A stretch of 12,499 nt of DNA from NCBI GenBank assembly GCA_002401295.1, contig NVSR01000127.1, positions 1-12,499 on the forward strand, written 5' to 3'. The notes beneath the pieces are model-generated. The model had not been told where the DNA came from. It did no database searches and was given only the letters and a program-made list of their open reading frames with translations. The first letter of the stretch is position 1; each line of letters opens with the position of its first letter. Source of the stretch: SAR324 cluster bacterium (GTDB lineage Bacteria; SAR324; XYD2-FULL-50-16). Positions 1 to 7,299 of the stretch are shown here, piece by piece. The position numbers and the translations under genes are program-made.

Positions 1-1
1 G

Positions 2-496
2 TGTTCCATTTTCAACATCATCTCCAGCCACAGAGGCATCAGGGACATAGCCCTGCTTCTCAGCTCCAGCTTCCATAATATTGGCCATGGAACGAACAAA
101 GCCTGTGGTACAACCGATTTTGATGCCTTCTTGCTGCATTTTTTTGATCGTTTCTGCAGTCCCCGGAATCAGTTCAGTATATTCATGCAAACATTCCAAT
201 TGCATGGGAATAGCATCTTGATACATGGCATCAATATCAGATTGCTCTGGCGCTCTACCATGAGCCTTTTGCCATCGAGCCCTGACTTCCGGGATTTCCG
301 TGATCTCTTTGATGTGAAAATCCTTGCGAATCCCCATGGGTTTCCTGGCTTCCTTCATGGTAATGGGAACCCCATATTTTTCAAAAACTTTCACAAAAAC
401 AACTGCCGGTGCCAGCACATAAGCATCAGCTACCGTTCCGCTCCAATCAAGAATACAAGCTTGAACTTTTTCTGGAATTCCTTGATACGTATTCAT
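2..496 (-). CDS. phnX: Phosphonoacetaldehyde hydrolase (phosphonatase), N-terminal 165 residues, cut by window edge
   Basis: HAD-superfamily hydrolase that splits phosphonoacetaldehyde into acetaldehyde and phosphate in the cytoplasm, the second step of AEP breakdown. Translating the minus strand from the ATG at 496 gives an open frame to the left edge. It starts with the HAD motif I block CILDWSGT, whose nucleophile is Asp17. The phosphonatase-specific cap follows: EARKPMG, then Lys58, which aligns with the Schiff-base lysine (Lys53) of the Bacillus cereus enzyme. Further on, KIGCTTGF matches HAD motif II. The family is about 260-280 residues, so roughly 100 C-terminal residues lie outside the window. 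GGAG six bases before the ATG supports the start. It begins 50 bp downstream of phnW on the same strand, so the two are probably co-transcribed. The call rests on both catalytic signatures plus the phnW neighbour. Confidence 0.93.
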   Translation of the reverse strand, partial: MNTYQGIPEKVQACILDWSGTVADAYVLAPAVVFVKVFEKYGVPITMKEARKPMGIRKDFHIKEITEIPEVRARWQKAHGRAPEQSDIDAMYQDAIPMQLECLHEYTELIPGTAETIKKMQQEGIKIGCTTGFVRSMANIMEAGAEKQGYVPDASVAGDDVENGT

Positions 497-546
497 TTTT
501 TTCTCCGTTTACTCTTATTGTTGATAATTCTATCAAAGGATTTTAT

Positions 547-1680
547 TTACGCTGTTTCAGTTTTCCAGGTACTCACGGCTTCTATTGCTTGAATCAGGCG
601 CAGAATATCTTCAGGGTGAATGTCGCCAATGTTGCCGATACGAAAGCAATCCGCTTGGGATACTTTCCCCGGATAGATGACAAAACCTTTTTCCTTCAGG
701 TTATTATAGAAAGTCTTGAATTCAAAATTCGGGTGTTTGGGAGATAGGAAAGACGTGATAATAGGTGAGTGCAGGCCATCATCCAACAAACATTCAAACC
801 CAAGAGATCTCATGCCCTCTACCAGAAGCTGCTGATTCTGTTGGTATCGTTGATATCTTTGAGAGATGCCACCCTCTGCTTTCAATTCACTCAAGGCTTG
901 AGCGAAAGCGCGAACCACATGTGTGGGGGAAGTAAAACGCCATTTGCCCTGATTTTCTTCCATGCAATTCCATTGATCATAGAGATCTAAACTCAATGAT
1001 CTGGCCCAGCCCTTAGTTTTCTGTAAGGCCTCTCGTTTGGAGAGAATGAAACCAAAACCAGGTACTCCCTGAATGCATTTATTAGCGCTACTAATCAGGA
1101 AATCTACCTGCAATTGTTCCAAGTCCATAGGGATCCCCCCAAAACTACTCATGCCATCGAGAATGAAAACCTTCTGATATTTCTTAGCAATTTCTCCAAT
1201 TTGCTGAATTGGATTTAACATACCCGTAGTCGTTTCACAGTGAACCGCTGCTACGTGAGTAATATCAGGATCTTTTTTCAGTAATTCTTCCAAATCCCGG
1301 ACATCCACAGGCTGTAGTTCTCCTGAGTCCAAGGCTACAACGGGAATGTTCAACGTTTCCGCGATCCGTTGGATGCGATGGCCATATTCTCCATTGCGCA
1401 AGACTGCTAACTTGCCATTCTTGGGAATGACAGAACCAATCACCGACTCGACGGAAGCCGTGCCACTACCTTGCATTAGCGTGGCCGTGTAAAGTTGCTC
1501 AGCTCCAGAGAGTCGAACCAATTCCTGCCGGATCTCCTGAACCAGAGCATTGTAATCATCGTCCCAAGTACACCAATCCCGAGACATGACTGCTTTGACC
1601 TGATGACTGGTGGTTAAGGGACCGGGCGTCAGCAGCAAATAATGATTGTCTTGATGATATTTTACCGTCTTTTGTAACAT
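547..1680 (-). CDS. phnW: 2-aminoethylphosphonate:pyruvate transaminase
   Basis: PLP-dependent class V aminotransferase that moves the amino group of AEP to pyruvate, giving phosphonoacetaldehyde and alanine. The 377-residue length is normal for PhnW. The N-terminus carries LLTPGPLTTS, typical of the family. ILDGMSSFGG contains Asp175, which should contact the PLP ring nitrogen, and SSANKCIQGVPGFGF contains Lys201, the expected Schiff-base lysine; both sit 7 residues beyond their Salmonella PhnW counterparts (Asp168, Lys194). The ATG at 1680 is preceded by AGAGGA at good spacing. It is the first gene of a phnW-phnX unit, and a near-palindromic operator lies only 20 bp upstream of its start, which implies direct control by the divergent GntR regulator. 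Confidence 0.96.
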   Translation of the reverse strand: MLQKTVKYHQDNHYLLLTPGPLTTSHQVKAVMSRDWCTWDDDYNALVQEIRQELVRLSGAEQLYTATLMQGSGTASVESVIGSVIPKNGKLAVLRNGEYGHRIQRIAETLNIPVVALDSGELQPVDVRDLEELLKKDPDITHVAAVHCETTTGMLNPIQQIGEIAKKYQKVFILDGMSSFGGIPMDLEQLQVDFLISSANKCIQGVPGFGFILSKREALQKTKGWARSLSLDLYDQWNCMEENQGKWRFTSPTHVVRAFAQALSELKAEGGISQRYQRYQQNQQLLVEGMRSLGFECLLDDGLHSPIITSFLSPKHPNFEFKTFYNNLKEKGFVIYPGKVSQADCFRIGNIGDIHPEDILRLIQAIEAVSTWKTETA

Positions 1681-1700
1681 TTTATTCCTCTATTTAATTT

Positions 1701-1712
1701 TGGTCTATACCA
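1701..1712. promoter_or_regulatory. Probable GntR-family operator, phnW-proximal
   Basis: The plus strand reads TGGTCTATACCA, with arms TTGGT/ACCAA around a 4-bp centre. Its reverse complement, TGGTATAGACCA, is identical to the site upstream of phnS, and the identity extends to 18 bp (TTGGTATAGACCAAAATT). It lies 20 bp upstream of the phnW ATG, a position suited to repression. From memory, the same 12-mer is the reported recognition sequence of mycobacterial PhnF, another HutC-group regulator; this should be verified. Confidence 0.8.
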
Positions 1713-1840
1713 ATAATAAGTGATATTATTAAAACTTTAGCAGTGTAAAAAATGTTATTACCCATTTTTACTGGATAACGCATGAGAATTTTCAACTATT
1801 GAGTTCCTGAGTGCTTTAATTAGTTTATACTATTTCAATC

Positions 1841-1852
1841 TGATCTAGACCA
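1841..1852. promoter_or_regulatory. Probable GntR-family operator, central copy
   Basis: TGATCTAGACCA, extended to CTGAT-CTAG-ACCAG, is a copy of the operator with one mismatch between the arms. It lies between the phnW-proximal and regulator-proximal sites. As a weaker site it might help cooperative binding or control an upstream start point. Confidence 0.55.
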
Positions 1853-1960
1853 GAAAAATGATTTTTTTACTTAGAGAAAAAAAATTTATCCTAGAAGATC
1901 TTCAAATCTAAAGAACAAAGAGCTTTCTATTCTACGAGGAAAGAGTGGAGAATTATTGAT

Positions 1961-1988
1961 CTGACATTGATAAAATTTCTGATATATA
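1961..1988 (+). promoter_or_regulatory. Candidate sigma70 promoter of the GntR regulator
   Basis: CTGACA (1961-1966) resembles a -35 element, and TATATA (1983-1988) a -10 element, with a 16-bp spacer. The -10 element falls inside the operator at 1980-1991, so bound regulator would block the polymerase. This would give autoregulation, which is usual in this family. AT-rich DNA makes chance matches likely. Confidence 0.4.
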
Positions 1989-1991
1989 CCA
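1980..1991. promoter_or_regulatory. Probable GntR-family operator, regulator-proximal (autoregulatory)
   Basis: TGATATATACCA fits TGRT-N4-ACCA with one arm mismatch. It lies 52 bp upstream of the regulator's start codon and overlaps the candidate -10 element, as expected for negative autoregulation. Confidence 0.6.
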
Positions 1992-2043
1992 ATATTCATT
2001 CAACCCCCTCATTCTCTATTCACGATTAAAGAACGGTCGGCTC

Positions 2044-2805
2044 GTGTTTCAAAACTGGAAACTAATTAAGGACTCACCCGCGATTAAAGAGAGCAAGTCT
2101 CCTTTTTACCTGCATATTCGCGATTACCTTGCTGAACAAATCAGCAACAAAACTCTACGTTCCTCGGACAAGTTGCCCTCAGAAAGAATTCTCAGTCAAG
2201 AATTCAGCGTCACTCGCATTACTATTCGAGAGTCTTTGCAGCAGCTTGAAGTGGAGGGTCTGCTCTATCGAGCCAACCGTAAAGGTTGGTTTGTGACCCC
2301 TCCCCGGATTATTTACAAGCCCCAGGATAATCAGATTTTTGAAGACTATGTCTCTGCTGCCGGGCGCTTGCCCAAAACAGAAACCCTCTCCATTGCGTTA
2401 CAAGAGTCCACTCGTTGGACAGAAGAGAAACTCGGTGTCACTGCCGGAAAACCGATCTATTCCATCAAAAGGAAACGGAGTATTGATCATCGACCTGTAT
2501 TGATCGAAGAGATCTACATCAATCCCGAGTTCTGTCCCGGACTGACCCAACAAAACCTGAACGGCTCCCTGACTAAAATCTACAAGCAGCACTATGGTTT
2601 TTCCATCACCAGTTTTGCCCTTAGTATGTGTCCAACAGCATTAACGAAGGAGATCGCCGAAGCTTTGGAAGTCACCACGGGAATCTCAGGTATCGCCATC
2701 TCCAGCAAACGCTTTGACGAGGCAGGAAACCTGATCGAGTTTGCCCGAGAATACTGGCTTCACGATTCCCTGGAAATTCAATTCCAATCTGCTCCATTAA
2801 AATAG
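2044..2805 (+). CDS. GntR/HutC-family transcriptional regulator, probably of the AEP locus
   Basis: A 253-residue DNA-binding regulator. Residues 20-85 form a GntR-type winged helix: SPFYLHIRDYLAEQI at the first helix, KLPSERILSQEFSVTRITIRE around the recognition helix, and GLLYRANRKGWFV as the wing. Residues from about 105 to the end look like a UTRA effector domain (IALQESTRW, YSIKRKRSIDHRPVLIEE, FAREYWLHD), which binds small ligands in HutC-type members. AEP or a breakdown product is the inferred ligand. The start is GTG; no in-frame ATG exists before the helix-turn-helix and the ribosome site is poor, so expression may be low. It diverges from phnW and ends 9 bp from the stop of the convergent permease gene. 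A phnR/phnF-like role is inferred from context and operators, not from recognising a characterised orthologue. Confidence 0.9.
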   Translation: MFQNWKLIKDSPAIKESKSPFYLHIRDYLAEQISNKTLRSSDKLPSERILSQEFSVTRITIRESLQQLEVEGLLYRANRKGWFVTPPRIIYKPQDNQIFEDYVSAAGRLPKTETLSIALQESTRWTEEKLGVTAGKPIYSIKRKRSIDHRPVLIEEIYINPEFCPGLTQQNLNGSLTKIYKQHYGFSITSFALSMCPTALTKEIAEALEVTTGISGIAISSKRFDEAGNLIEFAREYWLHDSLEIQFQSAPLK

Positions 2806-2814
2806 CCTCTTCTT

Positions 2815-4596
2815 TTACTTGCGCCAGGATTGTGTTCTAGCAATCATCTTTCTGGTGATCACTAAGTGCAGCAAACGCACGCAGGCAGAGGTCATTAAAA
2901 TCATCATCGCCATTGCTGCTGCCGGAGCGGTGTCTCCCGCATCATCCATATTCAAGACTGCGATGGAAGCCAAGGTTGTATCGGAAGAGTAGAGGAAGAT
3001 CACGGCTGAAACAGTGGTCATGGCGTTCATGAAGAGATAAACACTGATATCTAATATGACTGGCAAGCAGATAGGTACGGTTACTCGAAAAAAAGTAACC
3101 AACTGCGTGACCTTTAATGAGGCGGAAACAGCCTCAAATTCTGAGTCAATCTGTTTGAGAGCTGTAACGGCAGTGAGATGACTGACCGTATAAAAATGAA
3201 CAATCGTGCAAAGCACTAAAATTGTCATGCCGTCATAAAGAAAGTTAAGCGGATTATCCGGGTGATTGAAAAAGAAGACATAGGCCAAACCAAGTACCAT
3301 GCCCGGAACCGCTAGAGGGATCATGCTCAACAGATGAATCAAATTCTTCGTCCGCCTGAACCCCACCATTTTTTGGCTCAGATAAGCAAAACTAAAGATG
3401 AGCGGTGTACCAAACAGTGCTGTCCAGCCTGCCATTTCGAGGGAGTTTCTAAAAGCCTCCCAACTACCACCATCCATTTGATCAAAGTCATAGTTGCTCA
3501 AGGTCAGACTAAGATTGTAGGGCCAGAACTCAATCAGTGAGGCAAAGGCAGCCATGAAGAGAATGGACAGGATAGCCGAGGCAATCAGTCCATTGATCAC
3601 TAAAAAGATAGCATCCAGCTTAGGATTTTTCTTAGATTTGTATACCACTGACTTTGCCGTGACCAGCGCCACTTGCTTCCTTTGAATCCTTCGATCTACA
3701 TAAAAGGAGAGCAACGCAGGAAATAGTAAAATCAAGCCAATGACGGAACCCACTTGAAAATTCTGTTGTCCTACCACTTGTTTGTAAATATCCGTAGCTA
3801 AAACCGAATAATCACCCCCAATCACTTTGGGAATCCCAAAGTCCGTGATCACCAGAGTAAAGACCACAAAGAAAGTACTAATCAAAGGATACTTCATACC
3901 CGGTAAGGTCACGGTAAAAAAGATTTTCATCTTACTCACCTTCATTGATTCAGCGGCTTCGTATAACCTGGCATCAGATAATGAAAGCCCTGTGAGCAAG
4001 ATCATCAGCGCATGAGGAAAGGTCCAAATCACTTCTCCCAAAACAATACCAATGGGACCGTAAATGGATTCTCCCATCAAGAGGCCCTTCAAAATCCCCT
4101 GATTCCCAAACAGGTAAAACAGTGAGATGGCAGGCAGTAAGGAGGGAGCCAAGATGGGAATCTGTGCGACCACTTTCCAAGCCCCCTTGAAGGGAATATT
4201 GGTTCGGCTCAACCCGTAAGCATAAAGCAAGGCAAGACTAGTCACAAGCACAGCACTAATGAGTGAGATCTGGAGGCTATTACCCAAAGAGACCGCTACC
4301 GCCGAGTCAGGAAAAGAACGCAAACCTTCAAGCAGCCCAATAAAGTTTCCTTGCTCATCCAACAAAGAGAAATATTCCGCAAAATTGAACCAACCGATAA
4401 ATAGGCCATCCTGATCTTGAAAACTCTTGATGAAGAGAAAGCTCAGGGGCAACAAGATCACAAGACAGAGGACAGCCACCGCAAGGGAGAGAGTGAAAAA
4501 ACCTCCCAAATTAGTTTGAAAATCCTTCTGTAAAAAGCGGGTTCCTTTCTTCCAAATGGCGAATAAAGGATTGGAATGAGTAGAGTCAGACAACAT
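2815..4596 (-). CDS. Fused ABC transporter permease for 2-aminoethylphosphonate (two transmembrane domains in one chain)
   Basis: A 593-residue inner-membrane protein with two BPD_transp_1 (binding-protein-dependent permease) domains in tandem. Domain 1 spans about residues 35-300 and carries the EAA loop (EAAESMKVSKMKIFF, about 213-227). Domain 2 spans about 330-585 and carries the second EAA loop (EAVSASLKVTQLVTFF, about 488-503). These loops dock onto the ATPase. A basic linker (about 301-327) joins the halves. In Salmonella, PhnU and PhnV are separate proteins; fused versions are known from the PhnS2-T2-U2 (AepXVW) type and from ferric-iron permeases. The ATG at 4596 is 96 bp after the ATPase stop and has only a weak ribosome site. 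An iron or thiamine transporter would have similar architecture; the phnW/phnX context favours AEP. Confidence 0.9.
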   Translation of the reverse strand: MLSDSTHSNPLFAIWKKGTRFLQKDFQTNLGGFFTLSLAVAVLCLVILLPLSFLFIKSFQDQDGLFIGWFNFAEYFSLLDEQGNFIGLLEGLRSFPDSAVAVSLGNSLQISLISAVLVTSLALLYAYGLSRTNIPFKGAWKVVAQIPILAPSLLPAISLFYLFGNQGILKGLLMGESIYGPIGIVLGEVIWTFPHALMILLTGLSLSDARLYEAAESMKVSKMKIFFTVTLPGMKYPLISTFFVVFTLVITDFGIPKVIGGDYSVLATDIYKQVVGQQNFQVGSVIGLILLFPALLSFYVDRRIQRKQVALVTAKSVVYKSKKNPKLDAIFLVINGLIASAILSILFMAAFASLIEFWPYNLSLTLSNYDFDQMDGGSWEAFRNSLEMAGWTALFGTPLIFSFAYLSQKMVGFRRTKNLIHLLSMIPLAVPGMVLGLAYVFFFNHPDNPLNFLYDGMTILVLCTIVHFYTVSHLTAVTALKQIDSEFEAVSASLKVTQLVTFFRVTVPICLPVILDISVYLFMNAMTTVSAVIFLYSSDTTLASIAVLNMDDAGDTAPAAAMAMMILMTSACVRLLHLVITRKMIARTQSWRK

Positions 4597-4692
4597 GGTG
4601 TAACCAATAATCTCTTTTGAGTCCTGTTTAAACTGAAGAAGAATTTTTCATTAATGTCTACTGCTCGACATTGGGTGATACTGCAAGGTCCA

Positions 4693-5802
4693 TCACGCGG
4701 CTACTACCGCTTGCACCGCTTCTTTTTGTGGAAAAACATGCATCTGGTGATGAGGCAGGTAGACATCGGTATTTTTCCCCAGGGTCAGGTTAGCTCGCTG
4801 CATTTCCTCTTCCGTCAGATCTATGTAAAGAGTAGAGCGATCGAACCTTAACTCTTGAGGCAGAACAAATTCCACCCGACAATAGCTGCCACGGAACTCA
4901 AGATGAGACACTTTGAGCTGCAAGATACTACTCCGCTGCAGCTTGTCCGGCCAGAGACTGACTTTCTCCGGACGAATGCAAAACAGCACTTCCTCACCTG
5001 AACATATATTTTCCCCTATATGCTCCAGCTTCAAGGTTGAAGATCCCATGCGAAAGGCATTTCCTTGAATGCTCTGCCCACGGAAAAAATTCATCTGTCC
5101 GATAAAATCTGCTACAAAGGCACTATTTGGTTTTTCATAGATTTCGGTAGGTGTCCCCACTTGCTCGATTCTACCTTGGTTCATGACTACAATTCGATCG
5201 GCCATGGAAATCGCTTCCTCTTGATCATGAGTCACCAGGATGAAAGTCACACCCAGCTCTCTTTGGATGGATTTCATCTGTTTTCTCAGATGTTCACGGA
5301 CCTTCGCATCCAGAGCACTCAAGGGTTCGTCCAATAACAATAAGTTCGGTTCAGGGGCCAAGGCTCTCGCCACAGCAACCCGTTGTTGCTGCCCTCCCGA
5401 TAGTTGACTGGGATATTTATGCCCTTGGTCAGGAATTTCCATCATTGCTAATAAATCATTAACTCGCTGAGCATTGCGTTCCTTCTTTTTTCTTCCCTGT
5501 TTCAAGCCATAAACAATATTTTGAGCCACCGTGAGGTTTGGAAACAAAGCATAGGACTGGAATACTATCCCAAAATCCCTTTTAGACGGAGGTAAGTCAG
5601 AGATATCCTGTCCTCCCTGAATAATTCGACCCGTCGTTTGTTCTTCCAGCCCGGCAATGGTTCGCAGCAAGGTAGTCTTTCCACAGCCAGATGGCCCTAA
5701 GAAACAAATAAATTCCCCTTGCTCCACCGTGAGGGAAATGGATTGCAAGGCTGTGAAATCATCATATTGTTTGCTGACGCCATCAATCTGCAGGTAAGAC
5801 AT
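4693..5802 (-). CDS. phnT: ABC transporter ATP-binding protein for 2-aminoethylphosphonate (PhnT-type)
   Basis: Cytoplasmic ATPase that powers AEP import. From the ATG at 5802 it has 369 residues. Walker A is GPSGCGKTT (36-44), the Q-loop glutamine is Gln82, the signature LSGGQ is at 134-138, Walker B LLLLDEP is at 154-160 and the H-loop histidine is His192. The C-terminal region from about residue 275 resembles the TOBE domain found in spermidine, iron and phosphonate importers. The reading frame continues upstream to a TTG at 5835, but GGAG seven bases before the ATG at 5802, and the usual family start just ahead of the first beta strand (LQIDGVSKQY), favour the shorter protein. It follows the binding-protein gene by 79 bp and precedes the permease by 96 bp. 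Confidence 0.93.
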   Translation of the reverse strand: MSYLQIDGVSKQYDDFTALQSISLTVEQGEFICFLGPSGCGKTTLLRTIAGLEEQTTGRIIQGGQDISDLPPSKRDFGIVFQSYALFPNLTVAQNIVYGLKQGRKKKERNAQRVNDLLAMMEIPDQGHKYPSQLSGGQQQRVAVARALAPEPNLLLLDEPLSALDAKVREHLRKQMKSIQRELGVTFILVTHDQEEAISMADRIVVMNQGRIEQVGTPTEIYEKPNSAFVADFIGQMNFFRGQSIQGNAFRMGSSTLKLEHIGENICSGEEVLFCIRPEKVSLWPDKLQRSSILQLKVSHLEFRGSYCRVEFVLPQELRFDRSTLYIDLTEEEMQRANLTLGKNTDVYLPHHQMHVFPQKEAVQAVVAA

Positions 5803-5838
5803 CTCATGACTCCATAGTGAGGTTGGGCAAGGCAATCA

Positions 5839-5860
5839 ATCACTCTCCCGAGAGAGTGAT
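5839..5860 (-). other. Intercistronic stem-loop between phnS and phnT
   Basis: The perfect 9-bp arms ATCACTCTC and GAGAGTGAT flank a 4-nt loop. It lies just after the binding-protein gene and before the ATPase gene. No T-run follows on the transcribed strand, so it is not a standard intrinsic terminator. Stem-loops here commonly protect the upstream message and let the binding protein be made in excess over the membrane parts. That role is an inference. Confidence 0.7.
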
Positions 5861-5881
5861 CTGAAAGATAAACAGAAACTT

Positions 5882-6931
5882 TTATTTTGTTTTCTTGGAA
5901 GAAAACTTACTGGCCCACTTTTTCAAGATTTGCTTGCGATGATTACCAGCAAATTCAAAATCGTTGTCAATCATGCGAGCTACAATGCGATTTGGAAAGT
6001 TTGCTACAGGCTTTGCCACACCAGGATAGGCCACTTTCGCGTATTCTCTGTTATACAGCACGTTTGCCTCACGGCTCACTGACCAGTCAGCAAACTTTTT
6101 AGCTGCTGCCAGTTTTTTCGTATTCTTGACAATGGCAAAGGCCTCTAAATCCCAACCGACCCCTTCTTCAGGCGCGATCACTTTGATAGGAGCGCCTTTA
6201 CTGATCATATTGGCACCACGTTTAGCAAAAGAGATCCCTATAGCAAACTCACCGGCACCGGCCAATTTACAGGGTTTTGACCCGGAGTGAGTATAATGGG
6301 CGATGTTTTTATGCAGTCCTTCCATATAATTCCAGGCATTTTCCTCTCCCCACATTTGAATCCAAGCGGAAACATCCAAAAATCCTGTTCCCGAAGAATT
6401 AGGATTCGGCATCACCACATGTCCCTTGTAAATCGGATTCAGTAAATCACTCCAACGCATCGGTGTGGGCAGCTGATATTGCTTCGCCAAGATAGTATTC
6501 ACGCAGATGGAACCGATCCATACTCGCTGTCCTACCCATTGTGGAGTTGCGTGTTTTCGGTCATAAAAATTAGGGACAAGTTTTTGAACCCCTTTTGGTG
6601 CGTAACCTTGAAAATAATCTTCCTGGGCCAGCATCAAAAGGCTGGTAGCTGCCAGGCCCCAAACCATATCGGCTCTAGGTTTTCTCTTTTCTGCTAAAAG
6701 TTTGGCCGTAATGATGCCTGTGGAATCACGAACCCACTTGATACTGATATCGGAATGTTTTTTCTCAAAACTTTTTTTAAATAGCCGCAACTCATCTGCC
6801 TCTACCGCCGTATAAACGAGGAGGTTGGTCTTCGCTAACAACCCACCGCTCATGGACAAAGATAAGAGAGAAGAAAGCAGCAGAGCCTTTCCCAAAGTAC
6901 GGATTTTTGAAAAATAACGTTTTGTTTTCAT
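5882..6931 (-). CDS. phnS: Periplasmic 2-aminoethylphosphonate-binding protein of the ABC transporter (PhnS/AepX-type)
   Basis: A 349-residue extracytoplasmic solute-binding protein. Residues 1-33 form a Sec signal peptide: basic MKTKRYFSKIR, a Leu/Ser-rich core, then a likely cleavage after LLA. The mature part begins TNLLVYTAVEADEL, followed by RDSTGIITAKLLAEK and ADMVWGLAATSLL. This is the periplasmic fold shared with iron(III)- and phosphonate-binding proteins, and resembles the PhnS2/AepX group. No lipobox cysteine is present. The C-terminus is lysine-rich. The ATG at 6931 has AAGGAAG just upstream. It is the first gene of the leftward transport operon, with a 7-bp-arm operator 75 bp upstream of the start. 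Substrate identity follows from family resemblance plus phnT, phnW and phnX nearby. Confidence 0.9.
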   Translation of the reverse strand: MKTKRYFSKIRTLGKALLLSSLLSLSMSGGLLAKTNLLVYTAVEADELRLFKKSFEKKHSDISIKWVRDSTGIITAKLLAEKRKPRADMVWGLAATSLLMLAQEDYFQGYAPKGVQKLVPNFYDRKHATPQWVGQRVWIGSICVNTILAKQYQLPTPMRWSDLLNPIYKGHVVMPNPNSSGTGFLDVSAWIQMWGEENAWNYMEGLHKNIAHYTHSGSKPCKLAGAGEFAIGISFAKRGANMISKGAPIKVIAPEEGVGWDLEAFAIVKNTKKLAAAKKFADWSVSREANVLYNREYAKVAYPGVAKPVANFPNRIVARMIDNDFEFAGNHRKQILKKWASKFSSKKTK

Positions 6932-7002
6932 TACTTCCTTTTTTTAAAAATGGTAATGCTTGAGAAAAAGAGTTCAACTGATCCATCTCACCAAAATTAT
7001 TT

Positions 7003-7020
7003 TTTTGGTATAGACCAAAA
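7003..7020. promoter_or_regulatory. Probable GntR-family operator, phnS-proximal
   Basis: TTTTGGT-ATAG-ACCAAAA has 7-bp perfect arms. Its 12-bp core, TGGTATAGACCA (7006-7017), is the exact reverse complement of the phnW-proximal site. It lies 75 bp upstream of the phnS start codon, a good place to control the transport operon together with phnW-phnX. Confidence 0.8.
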
Positions 7021-7223
7021 TTTCAAGGCAACAATGCAAATTTATTTTTTGACACTAGAATTCTTTTCTACAAGAATCCCTCTATGGAAAGATCAAAGAT
7101 GTGTAAAATTTATGTAATATTAGGATTTTTTTCATAATACGGAGCAATCATAGAAGTAATTTATATATAAAATCCATTAACTCCCACTAAAAAGAAGCAT
7201 ACAGCTACCTGGCACTTACAGAC

Positions 7224-7235
7224 TGGTATATACCA
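7224..7235. promoter_or_regulatory. Probable GntR-family operator, perfect palindrome
   Basis: TGGTATATACCA is completely self-complementary and is the only fully symmetric copy of the five. It lies about 290 bp upstream of the phnS start and about 110 bp before the GTG that opens the methyltransferase remnant. It could support looping with the 7006-7017 site or once have controlled a rightward gene. Confidence 0.65.
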
Positions 7236-7299
7236 ATATATGGACCTAATATTCCCTTCTGACATCAAGAAACCGATAGGGAGATGAACCTATTGTTAA

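Larger units (their letters stand above)
1681..2043. promoter_or_regulatory. Divergent control region between phnW and the GntR regulator
   Basis: This 363-bp AT-rich spacer has no convincing reading frame and must hold both the leftward phnW and the rightward regulator promoters. It contains three copies of the TGRT-N4-ACCA element: next to phnW, in the middle, and next to the regulator. Weak sigma70-like elements for phnW may be TTTACA (minus strand, 1744-1749) with TAATAT (1723-1728), but the 15-bp spacing is short. A better candidate for the regulator is listed separately. Confidence 0.75.
6932..7299. promoter_or_regulatory. Control region upstream of the AEP transport operon
   Basis: This 368-bp AT-rich spacer shows no convincing gene. 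It holds two operator-like palindromes (7006-7017 and 7224-7235) and must contain the leftward phnS promoter. A tentative minus-strand pair is TTGTTG with TATACC at 16 bp, the latter inside the first palindrome. The right part may also have served the degraded methyltransferase gene that follows. Confidence 0.6.

Noticed and set aside
131..747. Two plus-strand frames of 153 and 112 residues over phnX and phnW
   Set aside because: They lie opposite clearly conserved coding sequence, have no recognisable motifs and have compositions typical of antisense frames.
4596..4606. TGGTGTAACCA at the permease start as a sixth operator
   Set aside because: The half-site spacing is 3 bp instead of 4 and it overlaps the start codon within the operon, so it is probably chance.
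5803..5835. TTG start adding 11 residues to the ATPase
   Set aside because: The ATG at 5802 has a well-spaced GGAG and matches the usual family start; the extension MPCPTSLWSHE has no family support.
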